Notes under the pieces: model-generated
Told to the model about the DNA's origin: nothing
The model's database searches: none
The model's input: only the letters and a program-made list of their open reading frames with translations
Translations under genes and position numbers: made by a program
Shown here: piece by piece, positions 1 through 12,200 of the stretch
How positions within the stretch are numbered: the first letter of the stretch is position 1
Layout: the number at the start of each line of letters is the position of its first letter
Origin: Kitagawia praeruptora
Taxonomy: Eukaryota; Streptophyta; Magnoliopsida; Apiales; Apiaceae
DNA: 64,000 nt
Assembly: GCA_037693485.1 (NCBI GenBank)
Contig: CM075348.1
Span: forward strand, 16,226,501-16,290,500
Direction: 5' to 3'

Positions 1-3000
1 TATCGATAAACACGAATACTACGACAAAGCCAAGGGCTCATAAATTAGAAAGCCCAAAACACCAACATACTTGAATGAGGAGATTAAATTATTATAGGAA
101 TATTTGAAAGAAAATCTTTTAAGGAGTAACCAAGAATTTGCATGGAAAATTTGATAAGATAAATATTAGGAAATTAAAAAGGTGGCAACTTCCATGCAAA
201 ATCCATGCAATAACCATGCAAGTTGGCTATTAAGGTCAAGAAGGCAAGTAACCAAGTAGTAGTAAGCTAGTTTCAAACCAACCGAACTATTAACTAACCT
301 AACTGGGTACTATATTCAAGTTAGAAACAAGTTCCTCCAAATGTGGCATAAAGTGGCTTTAATAAAGGTGAGGTATGGCCTTGGTTTGACAAAGTAATGC
401 AGTTAGTAGGTGTATATACATGATATAACTTTACTACAATCATTTCCAAGAGTAGCCAAGCCAAAGACCCCTTGCTTTTGTTCTACTCGGCAACAACAAA
501 CACCAAAAAGAATTCAAAATTCAAGCCCCACTCCCACTACTTCTAAAATCATCAAATTAATTCCCAAGAATCTCTAAGGTATAATCAAGGTTTGTTCTTA
601 GTTTCATAATTTTTCATAGAGTTTAAATGAGTTAGAAAAATTATTATAGTTGCTTAGTGAATAGTAAACTTATGTAAGGATGTTGTTTGATCTTTAAGAT
701 TAAGGTAGATCAAGACCAACCAAGGCTAGATTGTGGTTTATTGAGCTTCATTAAGACTTCTCAAGCTTCAAGAAGGTAATCAAGACTCAACCAAACTTTG
801 TCATCTTTGATTTTTAAGAGATTTTACAAAGATTGTTATGTAAGTAGAGATCTTGAGATTTTAAGTGGTTAAAGTGTTTGATTTTATGAAAAATCTTGGA
901 TCTTGATAAAATGGAGATAACACTGCATTTTTAGACTTGTGACGTTGATATTATGATATTGGAGTTGTATCGTTGCTTTGGTTGTGTGTTGGAGTATATG
1001 AAAAATTGGAAATAATCGAGTTATAACCGTTATAATGTCGGATTTACGCTAGATCTATTTGTGCAGAAACTCACAAAATGTTAAGGTCATATTTTGGACT
1101 AAACTTCTTAGAAACGTGTAGATCTGTTCTTGTAGAGCATTTGAGAATTTGAATCGCATAAAACGAATTTACGGTTTAAGAGTTATGCTAGATTTAGTAA
1201 AATTGGTTTAAACGAACGAATCGTGTAGAACCACTGAACTTGCAGTAACATTCGGACCACTTGTAAAACGAATTATGATATGAAAAATTTTGTGACACTA
1301 TTTCTTACAGTAAGGAAGATGGTCCAAAAAGAATCAAGTCAAAATATTAATTTTTCGATTTATTAAAAATCGTGGAGTCGGAACTGCGCAGTGAAAATTC
1401 CTGCAGAAAAGAGTGTTGTTTAAGGACTTGGTTAAGGACCTTATGTAAATCCTGGATATGTGCAAAAATTATATTCGGACCTCTATTCAGTGGAGAAAAT
1501 ATGAGAAAAAGAATTTCATAAGAAGGACGCTTTTTCAATTTTATAAAAATGTTCGTATAAGAGTTGCGCGAGTGACAAATGCTTTAAGGGGATGAGCGAA
1601 TAAAATTAAACGTACTCGAAACTTGACCCAAATAAAATTGGTAATTTTAATTCGGTCAAGGAACGTTACCATAAACGTGTAAGTACAATATGAACAATAA
1701 GCGTACTTAAGGAAATTAGTTTCGTTAAATAAGCCTAGGTGAAATGGTTCGAATACGAAACTAACCCTACTATTCCTTTTATTGATTATAGATCGTTCCC
1801 CTAGCACGCGTGTACTATCTCCACAAATTCCGTCAGGCAAGTTTCCTATACCCAAACTTTAAGTATGTTTTAAAACTGTTGTTGTTGTGATATAAATGCA
1901 TGCACTGTCTCATATAACTGTCTTGTGAAAAAGCTTATACATGGATGCTTGATTTCTGAAAGTACTTGTAAAATTTTCTTATGCATATATATATATATAT
2001 GGTGATGTTTAAGGCTCGGGTAGAGCGTAAGTACTTTTGTTATAATATCGGGAGTCGGAGTATTTTTCAAAACCCGGTAACCCCGATGGCATATATTTTG
2101 GAGAAACGCTTATGTTCCGATGATTTAAAAATTTATGAATGTTAGAATTATTTTATTCTTAAATAAATATTATTATTTAGGAATATTTATTTATTTTAAA
2201 TGAATATTATTTTAAATATTCATTGAAAGTTAATTTATTTAATTATTTCATTAATGATTAATTATTTATGTATTTAATAAATTATTTATTTCTATTTAAA
2301 AATATTTTAAAAATGTTAAAAAATTTTTAAAAATTATTCATGGCCTTTAAAAATTATTTTAAATATTTTCTGACCTTTAGAAAAATATCAGGGTTCTCAA
2401 CTATTTTTATAAGTACCTATACTTCGTAGTTACCACCCCAACGGCTCGCGAACTTATCAAAACTTGAGAACCCAAGGTTTTGGGAGTACTTAAAAATATT
2501 TTCTCCCTTCGCTACCACTAAAGTAGTGACTCTGCCTTATCAAGGAGAGTCAGGTTTTTAAAAATCCTTTAGAAAACTCCGAATAACTCCCAAGTTGATT
2601 TAAAAAGAATTCCCTGAGTAGAGAAAATCAGTTGACAGAGGTCAACTTGTGAGACGAACATACTTCCATGTTTTCTTTCGGAAGTGTCGATTTTTTTTTA
2701 GGTATCAAAGTTGGTTAATGACTCCGGGACTGGATGTTGTTAGGGTGGGAGGGACTTGGTACCTGCTGGGTACAAGCCCACCCGGTTATGCATATATCGA
2801 CGAAGGTGGCGGCGGCCATCACGATATTTGCCCTAGCGGTTAGCCAGCTTAAGACCCATAGATGGTCGGGCCACGACCTCTGTAGTAGGTACGTCACCCG
2901 TCTACTAGTAGCGAAGTGTTGTTAGTTTTGCAGTATGAGGCTGATCACCTTGTACAGCGGTTATCCGGTATAGTCCCATCTTTCCAATTGGAATTGTGCT

Positions 3001-3797
3001 GCTACACTGTACTGAGAGCCCAGGTGCACCAGTACCGATAGTGTAGTCAGTGTTGTACTCATCATTAAGTGTTTCGAAATTCTGATCCAACTGTTTTAAA
3101 AATAACTCAGGGAAAGTAAACTGCTTTTGAAAGCTGGTTGATATTATAATACTCAGTTTCTAGACGAGTAAATATTTCTATGTTTAAAAGGCAAAGTTAT
3201 ATGACACTCTTTCCGTTTTCAAACGAAAAGCATTTTTACAGTACTATTATTATTTTGCTGAGCTTTATGCTCACGCTTGTTTTCTATATATATATCACAA
3301 ACAACAACAGGTAGCTATGGCAAGGATACACCAGACCGCCAGGAAGCGCGTGGGAAACGCGCAGTTGTTCCGTAGGTTGTTCGGACCCAGGATGCCCCTG
3401 CCTCAGGTGAGAAGACTTAGTAAAATAGGTTGCCAACTTAGACTGGTTAGGTTTTTGTCCAAGTATGACTTGTGTAAACTTTTAAAAACCAGAAAACTAT
3501 TCTGTTCCCACTATCACCTCAGGTAGTAGTTTTTGATGGATTATCAACCCTTCCTAAGATGAAACATTTGGTTTGTAATAACTTTTAACTTTGGTCTGTA
3601 CCCAGTACTTTAAGTAATGTTTTGCTTTCGCTCTGAGCTTATAACCTGTGATGGATGTTTTGACTTAGGGGTCATTGCCAACGTAGAATATTAATATTTA
3701 ATAAAATGGTTAAAAATCGGGAATGGTAATTGATAAAATTGGAATAAAGATTGGCGTAACAACCTGGATCGTTGACCCCCGATCTAGGGGTGTTACA
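1..3797. mobile_element. Probable Ty3/gypsy LTR segment (right end)
   Basis: This AT-rich stretch has no credible coding frame. Its right end reads GGGGTGTTACA (to 3797), the kind of terminus seen on many plant Ty3/gypsy LTRs, and the sequence changes character immediately after it to the GC-rich subterminal DNA of a hAT element. A TATA-like GTATATAC near 411 and a GC-richer block at 2,730-2,900 and 3,310-3,410 would fit a long LTR with promoter and leader. No left terminus, primer-binding site or internal domain is in view, so this may be a solo LTR, a 3' LTR, or another repeat. The short open frames at 1,347-2,070 and 2,649-3,526 look like chance. Confidence 0.33.
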
Positions 3798-4314
3798 CTC
3801 GTAGTCTTGGCGTGCCGGGCGTGTCGGTTCACGGTTTTTGAAACATGAAGCCTGTGAACGGCACGCGAGCTATGCAGGTTGGCGGGCTGGATTATTATTT
3901 ATTTTTGTTATGAAAGTTCGAACTTTCTACTCAGAAATTGTACATAAAATTTGATTTTTTTTGTTAATTTAATATTTACTTTTAATATTCTCAAAATATG
4001 AAATTATTTAGAATTTGTAACTTTTTTCACTTAATTTTATTTCATATTAAAATGTTTCGAATTTTTAAGAAGATACGATTATATGAATTATATTGAAACA
4101 AAAAGGATACGAATTATATTGAAATAAAAAGAGTGAAAGAGGACGGTACCTCTATTAAATTTTATTAATTAAAAAATATTTTACAAATGGTGTGAGATGA
4201 CTCCTCTCTAAAAAAACGGAACAAACCGCATTAAACATGTTTACAAAATTATAAACAAATAAATTCTAAAATCTAAAATAAATCTAAAAATCCAAGATAA
4301 TATAATTCTACACA

Positions 4315-6579
4315 CTAGTCTTCTCCTTGTTCGGTCCCCGATTCCGATGAAGTATCCATAATCATCCACGGATCGTCTTCTCCGTCCGAATCATCCGTTT
4401 TTTTCCTTGTTGTCTTTTTTCGGCTTGATCCCAATCTTTTTTCCAAACACACATTTTTATTGAATCGGGTGCAAGACTTGATCTCTTCTCGTCTAACACT
4501 CTTCTACCCGCACTAAAAGCGGATTCGGATGCAATTGTAAAAGCGGGGACTACTAAAACATCTTTTGCAATTTTTGCTAAAACCAGAAATTGTAACTCAT
4601 GATTTTTCCACCATGTTAATATATCGAACTCATCAACTAACTCATAATGATACGAAAAAAATTCATGCACCATACTAAAAGCAGTAGTGTGAATACTAGT
4701 ACTAGATTCGGAAATCGGATTTTTTGGTTTTTTGTTAGTTAATATCGATGCACTTGTTTTATTAAATCTACTATCACCACTACTACTACTTTTAGGTGGC
4801 ATAGAAATTTGAGTTTTAGCATTATATATAAAAACAAGACGAAACAAATAATCTAAACAATTTTGAACATATAATTCACAATTATATGAAACATTTAACG
4901 TTGCGTAATAATGGTTTAACAAGACTTCTAAACCATCCTTTCTAACACCCGGATCAAGAAGACATGCAATACCATAAATAAAAGGAAATTCACTTAAATA
5001 TTCGATCCATTTTTTCTTCATTTCTTCTATAATAAAACTGAAATGAGGATTTTGTTCATAATTAGCTAAAGTGTTAACAATATTAGTACATTCAATAATA
5101 ACGTGATGTGCATTTGGTTCATAAACATAAGAAAAAGCCTTAGTAGCATGTGCATAACAATCAAGTATAACACGTACGGTAGATGCCAATTCCCAATCAT
5201 GTTGGGTAATATATCCATTTTCATTTTGGTGATTTGGTTCGCTATTATATAATTCGGTGAAAATATCATTATAAATAATTGCATCACTTACTAATTTATG
5301 AGTCGAATTCCATCTAGTCGGACAATCAATCCCCCATTTTTTCGCCTTTAATCCTCTATCTTTACACATTTTCTTGTATTTTCGTTTAACATGACCCGCA
5401 AAACGTAATCACTTAACTACTTTTCTTATAGGTTCTAATAATGTAGTTAAATGTTTAATTCCAATTTGACAAGATAAATTAACTATGTGAGCACAACATC
5501 TAACATGTAAAAAAAATTCCATTACAAGTTAAAGGAATATCACCCTTAATATAATCGATAGCTTTGTTATTAGCAGCGACATTATCTAACGAAATTGTAA
5601 AAACCTTTTGATACAAATTAAATGCCCTAATTGTTTCTAAAATTCTTTTTTTAATGTTAAAACCGGTGTGTGACTCGTCCATAATATCAAAAGCAATAAT
5701 TCGTTTTTGTATTAAGTAATCATTATTTATCCAATGAACCGTAACACAAATAAAAGGCTCACCTCCACTCGAACTCCAACAATCGCTAGTTAAGGAAACC
5801 ATACCATCAAATGTAGCAAAATAATTAATTAAATCATTTCGTTGACTAGCATATTGATTTTGTGTGTGACGTTTAAGTGTATTTCTAGGAATTCTTTTAA
5901 ATGCCGGATTTATCGTAGTTTTCATCATATATTCTAAATTAGGACTCTCACCGTGGGAGAAAGGCAACTCGTCTAATATAGTATATCTAGCAAATTCATT
6001 AACCATACGTTCTCGAATATAGTGAAAAAGCATACCTCCACCGGGCGACGAAGTCATGAAACCACCGATTAATGTTTGTTGTTGTGTTGAAGTTCCTCGT
6101 GCCGTTCCACTTTCGTGACTTTCCTTCGTAATATTATGTTTAGAGTGCAAATGTCGATCAAGCGTACCCGTGCCGCTTCCCTTTCGATGTACAAATGGTT
6201 TTTGTTGTCGATTAGCTTGTATACATAATAAACAATAACATTTGGTTTCGGTGGGATCTTGTTTCGTAGACGCCGGAACTCTATTAAAATAATTCCAAAC
6301 ATACGAATTTCTGCTCGTGGAAGACGAACCACCTACAAAATAAAATTAAAAACGATTAATTAACTTATAAACTTACCAAAATAAAATAAATCGAATCAAA
6401 AGATACAAACATAATATTTTAAAACCAAAAAAATGAATAAAAAATCAAGTTATAAACCAAAAATACGAATCAAAAAACAAAATAAACTTACCAGCTTCGA
6501 CGACAGGTGGTGGTGGCGGCATGAAGGAAGTTGCTTGGCTTGAACCTTGTGAAGAAAATGTCCCCCTTCCTTCTTCCAT
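4315..6579 (-). pseudogene. hAT transposase (BED finger, hAT dimerisation), frame-broken
   Basis: Cut-and-paste transposase, expected to act in the nucleus on the ends of its own element. Exon 1 starts at the ATG at 6,579 and ends at a GT donor at 6,491; exon 2 begins after TTTTGTAG near 6,334. Exon 2 encodes a BED zinc finger (CLLC at the first pair, HLHSKH at the second), then the RNase-H-fold catalytic region (for example SLTSDCWSS and FTISLDNVAANNKA). The C-terminus carries the hAT dimerisation motif SESAFSAGRRVLDEKRSSL near 4,500. It is dead: a one-base change in an A-run near 5,508-5,516 shifts the frame, an in-frame TGA lies near 5,410, and a second shift near 4,405 alters the acidic tail. 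Family assignment is confident; the exact subfamily is not. Confidence 0.85.
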
Positions 6580-6699
6580 TTAAGCTCACCGGAAATTAGT
6601 TAAGCTCACCGGAAATTGAAAATAACTATAGAGATAGAGAGTCAAGAGTTGAAATAGTAATTAATTTGTTTGTAACTAAGTAGTAAGTAAGCGGATTAA

Positions 6700-6782
6700 A
6701 CAAAATCGAGAGAGAGAGTGTGAGAACACAGAGAGAGTGTGAGAACAGAGAGAGAGTGAGATTTTAGTCGAGAGAGAGAGGC
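6700..6782. repeat. GA-rich microsatellite / GTGAGAACA repeats
   Basis: Runs of GAGAGAGA alternate with near-repeats of GAGTGTGAGAACA. The stretch lies upstream of the hAT-1 transposase start (minus strand), so on the transcribed strand it is a CT-rich leader of the type common in plant 5' UTRs. Confidence 0.7.
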
Positions 6783-7349
6783 TGGAGGGTGGTTCGATTT
6801 TATAGAGTGGAGATTGGACCGTTATAGAGAGTGAACGTTGGAGTCTTGTAGCCGTTGGAATCAGCAGAAAGAGGCAGAGACAGAGTTGCAGTGTAGCCGT
6901 TGGAGGCGAACGTTGGCATGCCGAACGAGCGAACGTGCCGCGTGCCGTGCTTTTTCTTTCTCACGGGCTGTGACGTGCCGAACGTGTCGGGCTGTGGTTC
7001 ACAGATCTTGGACTCGTGCACGGCTCGTTCACTGTAAAGGGCTGAACGGACTGGGCACGTTTATGTACTGTAACGGGTCGAACAATTTTTTTGATGAATA
7101 ATTCACGAACGGACTGGACCGAACCGCCTGTTTGGCCACCTCCGTACATTTGTGTATGGTAAATTGCATGGGACTTGGACTCTTACATGTTTGGACTCTT
7201 ACATGTGACTACTTGTATTTGTTTTATTCTCTTCAACGCCGGCTAACCACCACATGTCAGAGTGATGTACTGATGTCTAAAGTCTAGTATTTTTAATTTT
7301 TTTTGAAAATATCAAAACTCTAGTATTAGAGTAAGTGCAATGCAATGCT

Positions 7350-7617
7350 CATGGTTGTAAAAATCGGTAATCGGTATAAATCGGTTGAGGTACCGATTTA
7401 AGATTAATCGGGTAATCGGGAATTAATCGGAAGGATTAATCGGAGTACTAATCGGATATTATAATAATATTTAATATATTAGTCTAATTTACAATTAAAC
7501 ATATCATTTTAAATAAATTCACAGGATTAATCGGATTTCAAAAATCGAATCGATTGGTTACCTTACAGAGGATTAATCGGGGATTAATCGGCTAAATCGG
7601 GGATTTTTAGAACCTTG
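7350..7617. mobile_element. hAT-type MITE, 268 bp, rich in TAATCGG
   Basis: Terminal inverted repeats CATGGTTGTAAAAATC (left) and CAAGGTTCTAAAAATC (right, read on the minus strand) bound the element. It is flanked by a perfect 8-bp direct repeat GCAATGCT at 7,342-7,349 and 7,618-7,625. An 8-bp duplication and short inverted repeats are hallmarks of hAT elements. The interior carries about a dozen copies of (TA)ATCGG, several in tandem, which are candidate subterminal transposase-binding sites. No coding capacity. Confidence 0.85.
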
Positions 7618-7625
7618 GCAATGCT

Positions 7626-9254
7626 ACGTATAAAATAGTTACAGTTGTTATGATTAATTTTATATCCGTGCATTTCAAGAGACATTTTACAAAAAATGTG
7701 TGTTATTGTTTTTCTTAATCTATTTAATTATTAATATTTTTGTTTAAAGAATATCAATTTAATTTAATTTTAATGTCATAAAATTTTAATAATATTTATT
7801 GTTGAAAATATATATTTTTTCTTCAACATATTCATATTATCTTAGTTTACGTTACATTTTGAAGTAAGATAAATTCCTGATTTAATATATTTTAAAAATC
7901 ATGAAGTTTTTCAATTATTTATTTGTTCGTTCATTATTTTCCTAAATTTAAATTTGATAACTTTTAATGTTAATATTGTTAGTATTATATCAGATTACTT
8001 TTTGACAACTTTTTTCTAAATTATAAATAAAATGTTTATTAAGATTTATTTTCATATCTATTTTTAATGTTGTAATGTTATTTTTAAATTTTTTATTTAT
8101 AATAAATTTACACTTTACATAAGTGTTTTGATTTCATTTATTCATTTATTTGTTTACTTACTTTTTCCTAAAAGATTGTGTATGTCACGACTTAATTTTA
8201 TTAATTTTTAATAATACTAGCTTATAACTCGTGCGATACATGGATTTCTTTCAAATATGATATAATAAAATTAAATTTTTAACTAATTTTCGAGTTATTT
8301 TAATTTAATATATATTAATCAGAAACTCATGTATTATTTAGAACTAACAATATAAATTCTTAAATTTAGTTTGTTGTTAATGGATTTCGAAACGTGAGTA
8401 TTCACTATATGGAATATTCTTTAGTGTTAAATCTAATGGTTCTCCTTGATTTATTAAAAATCTTAGGGTCACTATTGCTTGTATGGTTGAACTATTGAAC
8501 CAAAATGCAAACAATTATCCCATAGTTTGTTTATTATAGTTTAGTATAGAATTAAAATTTAACTTTGTCTTAGGGGCCATTTGGCAAATCCGAAGAATTT
8601 AGATACGAATGATTAATATTTTTGAATAATCTAAATGAATAAAAAATCTGAATTATTAATAAATGATATTGTTTGCTAAATAAAAAATTTATACATCTCA
8701 ATGTCATTTATTTTTAAATGAAATACTATCGAAGATATAATAACTGATATAATATTAAATTTACAATTAAGTTTAATGATATTAAATTATATAATTTAAA
8801 TATTGATTATATGAATTGATATATCACAATTTATTTATAATGCAAAACCTTGTTTTAATATTAACGTGAGAATAAACCCTTTAAATTAATAGTCAACAAA
8901 TATATTTATTTTTTAAATTTATTACACTAAATAGCTTTTTCAAAATTGATTGCAAACTAGTTATGCAAATAATAATATGTATACAAATATTACATATATG
9001 TGGGATCCAAGCAGGCATGACATTAAACTATTCTAAAAATACTAAAGTCCTTAGTGATAAAAATATTTCTAAAAATATTATGTCATGATTTTTATGAAAT
9101 TATTTTATGTTTGAGTCCTTTTAATCATGATCAAAACATATCACATTAACTACTTTACTCCAATTATATATAAAGATATAAAGATACAATTTAACATAAT
9201 AACCACACATCTAAGAAAGATTGCCCCACAAGTTTTAAAAAGATTTATTCGATA
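7626..9254. other. AT-rich intergenic DNA, no gene seen
   Basis: Very AT-rich, with no coding signal on either strand. The only recognisable structure is a Helitron-like 3' terminus at 8,217-8,260 (listed separately). Confidence 0.6.
8217..8260 (-). mobile_element. Helitron-like 3' terminus (degenerate)
   Basis: Read on the minus strand, this ends in CTAG followed by T, about 6 bases after a decayed hairpin (CCATGTATCGCACGAGTT). It matches the better preserved terminus at 19,635-19,663. Helitrons insert between A and T and end in CTRR preceded by a GC-rich hairpin. I did not find the matching 5' end, which would lie to the right, possibly beyond the LINE. Confidence 0.5.
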
Positions 9255-9297
9255 AAAACGCAAACTTATTTTTTTTTGACGAACAAGAAAATTTCCA

Positions 9298-12200
9298 TTA
9301 ATAAGAATCACTTTCCAAGGCCATAGCTACTTCAATAGGAACAGAACTCCTATCGAAAAATCGATCTGGGAATGAATATGCTGCACGAGCTAAAGCGTGT
9401 GCCACCATATTAGCAGATCGTTTAATAAACGACACTGACGTTGTGTTTAATTCAACTAACATACTTCTACAGTCCATAATGATAGCACCAAAAGGAGATG
9501 ACAGTTGCACTTTGCTTCGAACTGCCTGGACTACTATCAAACTATCCGATTCGACTATAACCCTTTGCCACCCCTGGTCCTTGACCCAGCTGAGAGCTTC
9601 TTTAAACGCCATGGCTTCTATCATTTCAGCAGTCTTAAGTTCGTTAATACGCACTGTCCTAGCTAGCAACACCCCTCCACTCTCATCTCTAGCTACCATA
9701 CCCATTCCAGAAGCATTGAACTCAGCAAATGTAGATGCATCAACCGACACCTTGATCATTGACTCCTGTGGCTTCACCCAACTACTACTGCCATCCCCTT
9801 CAATCAACTGAGGACAACTAGTGCAAGCAGCACATTTTTGGGCGTTTCTCCATTGATCAAGAAACTGTTTGGCACGAGCAATCACTACATAAACCTGAGA
9901 ATATCTTTTATTCCACACCACCTCGTTTCTAGCCTTCCAAATTGACCAGCAAACCGCAGCAATTTCTGCTCTTTTTCCACTATCAGCCATGTCCATAACC
10001 TGCTCCCACCACTGCTGTAAACTCTGACCTATATATTGCATGCCAGATATAACTAGACACCAACACTGAATTGCCACCGTACATCTTAGAAAAACATGCT
10101 CCACTGTTTCAGCCTCAATCTTGCAAACTGGGCAAATGGTCTCTACCACCACCCTTTTCTGACCAAGAATTGACATTGTGGGCAAACAATAGGATAAGGC
10201 TCTCCATACCAGATTTAATATTTTCGCTGGAGCTTTAATACGCCACAACTTCCTCCATACACTATTATTATCCGATTCCTCCCAGTAGCCTTTTTGCCTC
10301 TGCAGTAATCTATACGCACTCCGTACTGAATAATTCCCATGATGCTCCTGCGACCAATACACCCTGTCCTCCGTATCAGGTTCCCCTATCTTTACCTTCT
10401 TGATGCACCTTTGATCTCTGTCATTAAAAAGATCTCTCAGGATTTCCTCATCCCAGCCCCTCTGATCTTCCGACATTATAGAAATCAACTTACAGTTTAC
10501 CAACGAGGGCGAATCTGAGCTAATATAAGGATTTTCACCTGTCAACCACGGTTGTCTTAACACATTTATCTCCTTCCCATTTCCTACCTTCCATCTAGCA
10601 CCATCTGCCACAACCTCTCTAGCTGCCATCAAACTCCTCCAGATAAAACTGGGATTGTGCCCCACTGTTGCCTCTAAGAAATTACTGTTTGGAAAATACC
10701 TTGCCTTATAAATCCTACTAACCAAGCTATGAGGTGATGACAGTAATCTCCAACCTTGTTTTCCTAAAAGAGCTAAATTAAAATCCTTGAAGTCCCTAAA
10801 ACCCATTCCCCCTCTCGACTTATGTTTACTCAGCCGTGACCAACTCATCCAGTGTATACCTTTCTTTTCGCCTGAATTAGGACCCCACCAGAATCGAGCT
10901 ATAGATTTCTCAATATCTCTAGTAATTTCATTTGGTAAAAGGAAACAGCTCATGGCATAATTTGGTAAACACTGAGCCACTGCCTTTACTACAATCTCCT
11001 TGCCACCCTGAGAAAACCACTTACCATCCCAGCTTAACATTCTGTTCTTCACCTTTTCTTTCAAGAAACCCAGCATTGCAGATTTATTATTCTTCATCAT
11101 ATTAGGCAACCCTAAATACGTACCATTATCCCCAGCCTCCTCCATTTGTAACATGTTGCACATCTGTTCTCTTTCCTCCTGTTTTACATTCGTGCTGAAG
11201 AACACCATCGACTTATTCAAATTCACCTTTTGGCCAGAGGCTTGCTCATACACTTGCAACAAACGTTTCATATTATCAGCTTCCACCCCGTCTGCATTGC
11301 AATACAAATAGCAATCATCTGCAAACAGCATATGTGAAATTCTTGGTGCCTTATTACACACTTTAATACCTTGAATCCATTTTCTTCGCTCATAGTTCTG
11401 AATTAGCGCTGACAATCCTTGAGCACATACAATGAACAGATATGGTGATAACGGATCCCCTTGTCGAAGCCCTCGACTTGGGAAAATAGGACCAATATCG
11501 CCATTTGGTTGTGAAACCGTATAAGATACTGAGCTTACACACTGCATAATCAACTTAACCCACCCTTCAGTGTACCCCATCTTGCACAAAATAGCTCTCA
11601 AAAACGTCCACTCGATCCTATCATAGGCTTTACTCATATCGAGTTTTATGGCCATGTGACCTTTTTTCCCCCTCCGTTTGCGTTTCAAAAAATGCAAAAC
11701 TTCATATGACACCATCACATTATCTGTTATAAGTCTCCCTGACATAAACGCACTCTGATTCTCTGCTATCACCGATTCCAGAGTTTGCTTGAACCGATTT
11801 GCCACCACCTTCGTAATAATTTTCACCGTGATATTACACAACGAGATCGGTCTAAGGTCAGTAATAACAGTAGGACTTTTCTTCTTAGGAATCAAAACAA
11901 TATTGGTTACATTTAGTCCCGTATCCAGCTTACCTTCCGTAAAGAACCTTCTCACCATTTTTACAATATCCTTACCCACTACATTCCAATTCTTCTGAAA
12001 GAAAGCCGGGGTCATGCCGTCTGGCCCCGGTGCTTTGTCTGGGTTCATCTGAAATAGAGCCATTTTGACCTCCTCTTCTTCAACAAGTTTCATAAGATCC
12101 TCGTTTTGGCTTTCTGTTATGGTACCAGCCACACAATCAACCACCTCCTGCCAATTGTTCTCTGTTGCTAAAAACAACTCTGTGAAATACTTTGAAATTA

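Larger units (their letters stand above)
3798..7147 (-). mobile_element. hAT transposon 1 (RICESLEEPER-like), degenerate
   Basis: A minus-strand hAT (Ac-like) DNA transposon. It holds a two-exon transposase pseudogene and GC-rich subterminal repeats at both ends with similar words (GTGCCGGGCGTGTCGG near 3,822 on the left; GTGCCGAACGTGTCGG near 6,975 on the right). The right end near 7,125-7,147, read on the minus strand, is GAGGTGGCCAAACAGGC, typical of hAT termini. I could not find a matching left inverted repeat or an 8-bp target duplication. The left end abuts the TGTTACA terminus at 3,797, so the gypsy element may have removed or interrupted it. Confidence 0.7.

Noticed and set aside
1347..2070. 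Three minus-strand frames in the left 2 kb
   Set aside because: No motif or codon bias; the region looks like an AT-rich LTR.
3790..3830. Left inverted repeat of hAT-1 with an 8-bp duplication
   Set aside because: I could not match the left sequence to the right terminus GAGGTGGCCAAACAGG, and no shared 8-mer flanks both.
9443..9811. Plus-strand 122-codon frame opposite the RNase H domain of the LINE
   Set aside because: Antisense shadow of a conserved coding region.
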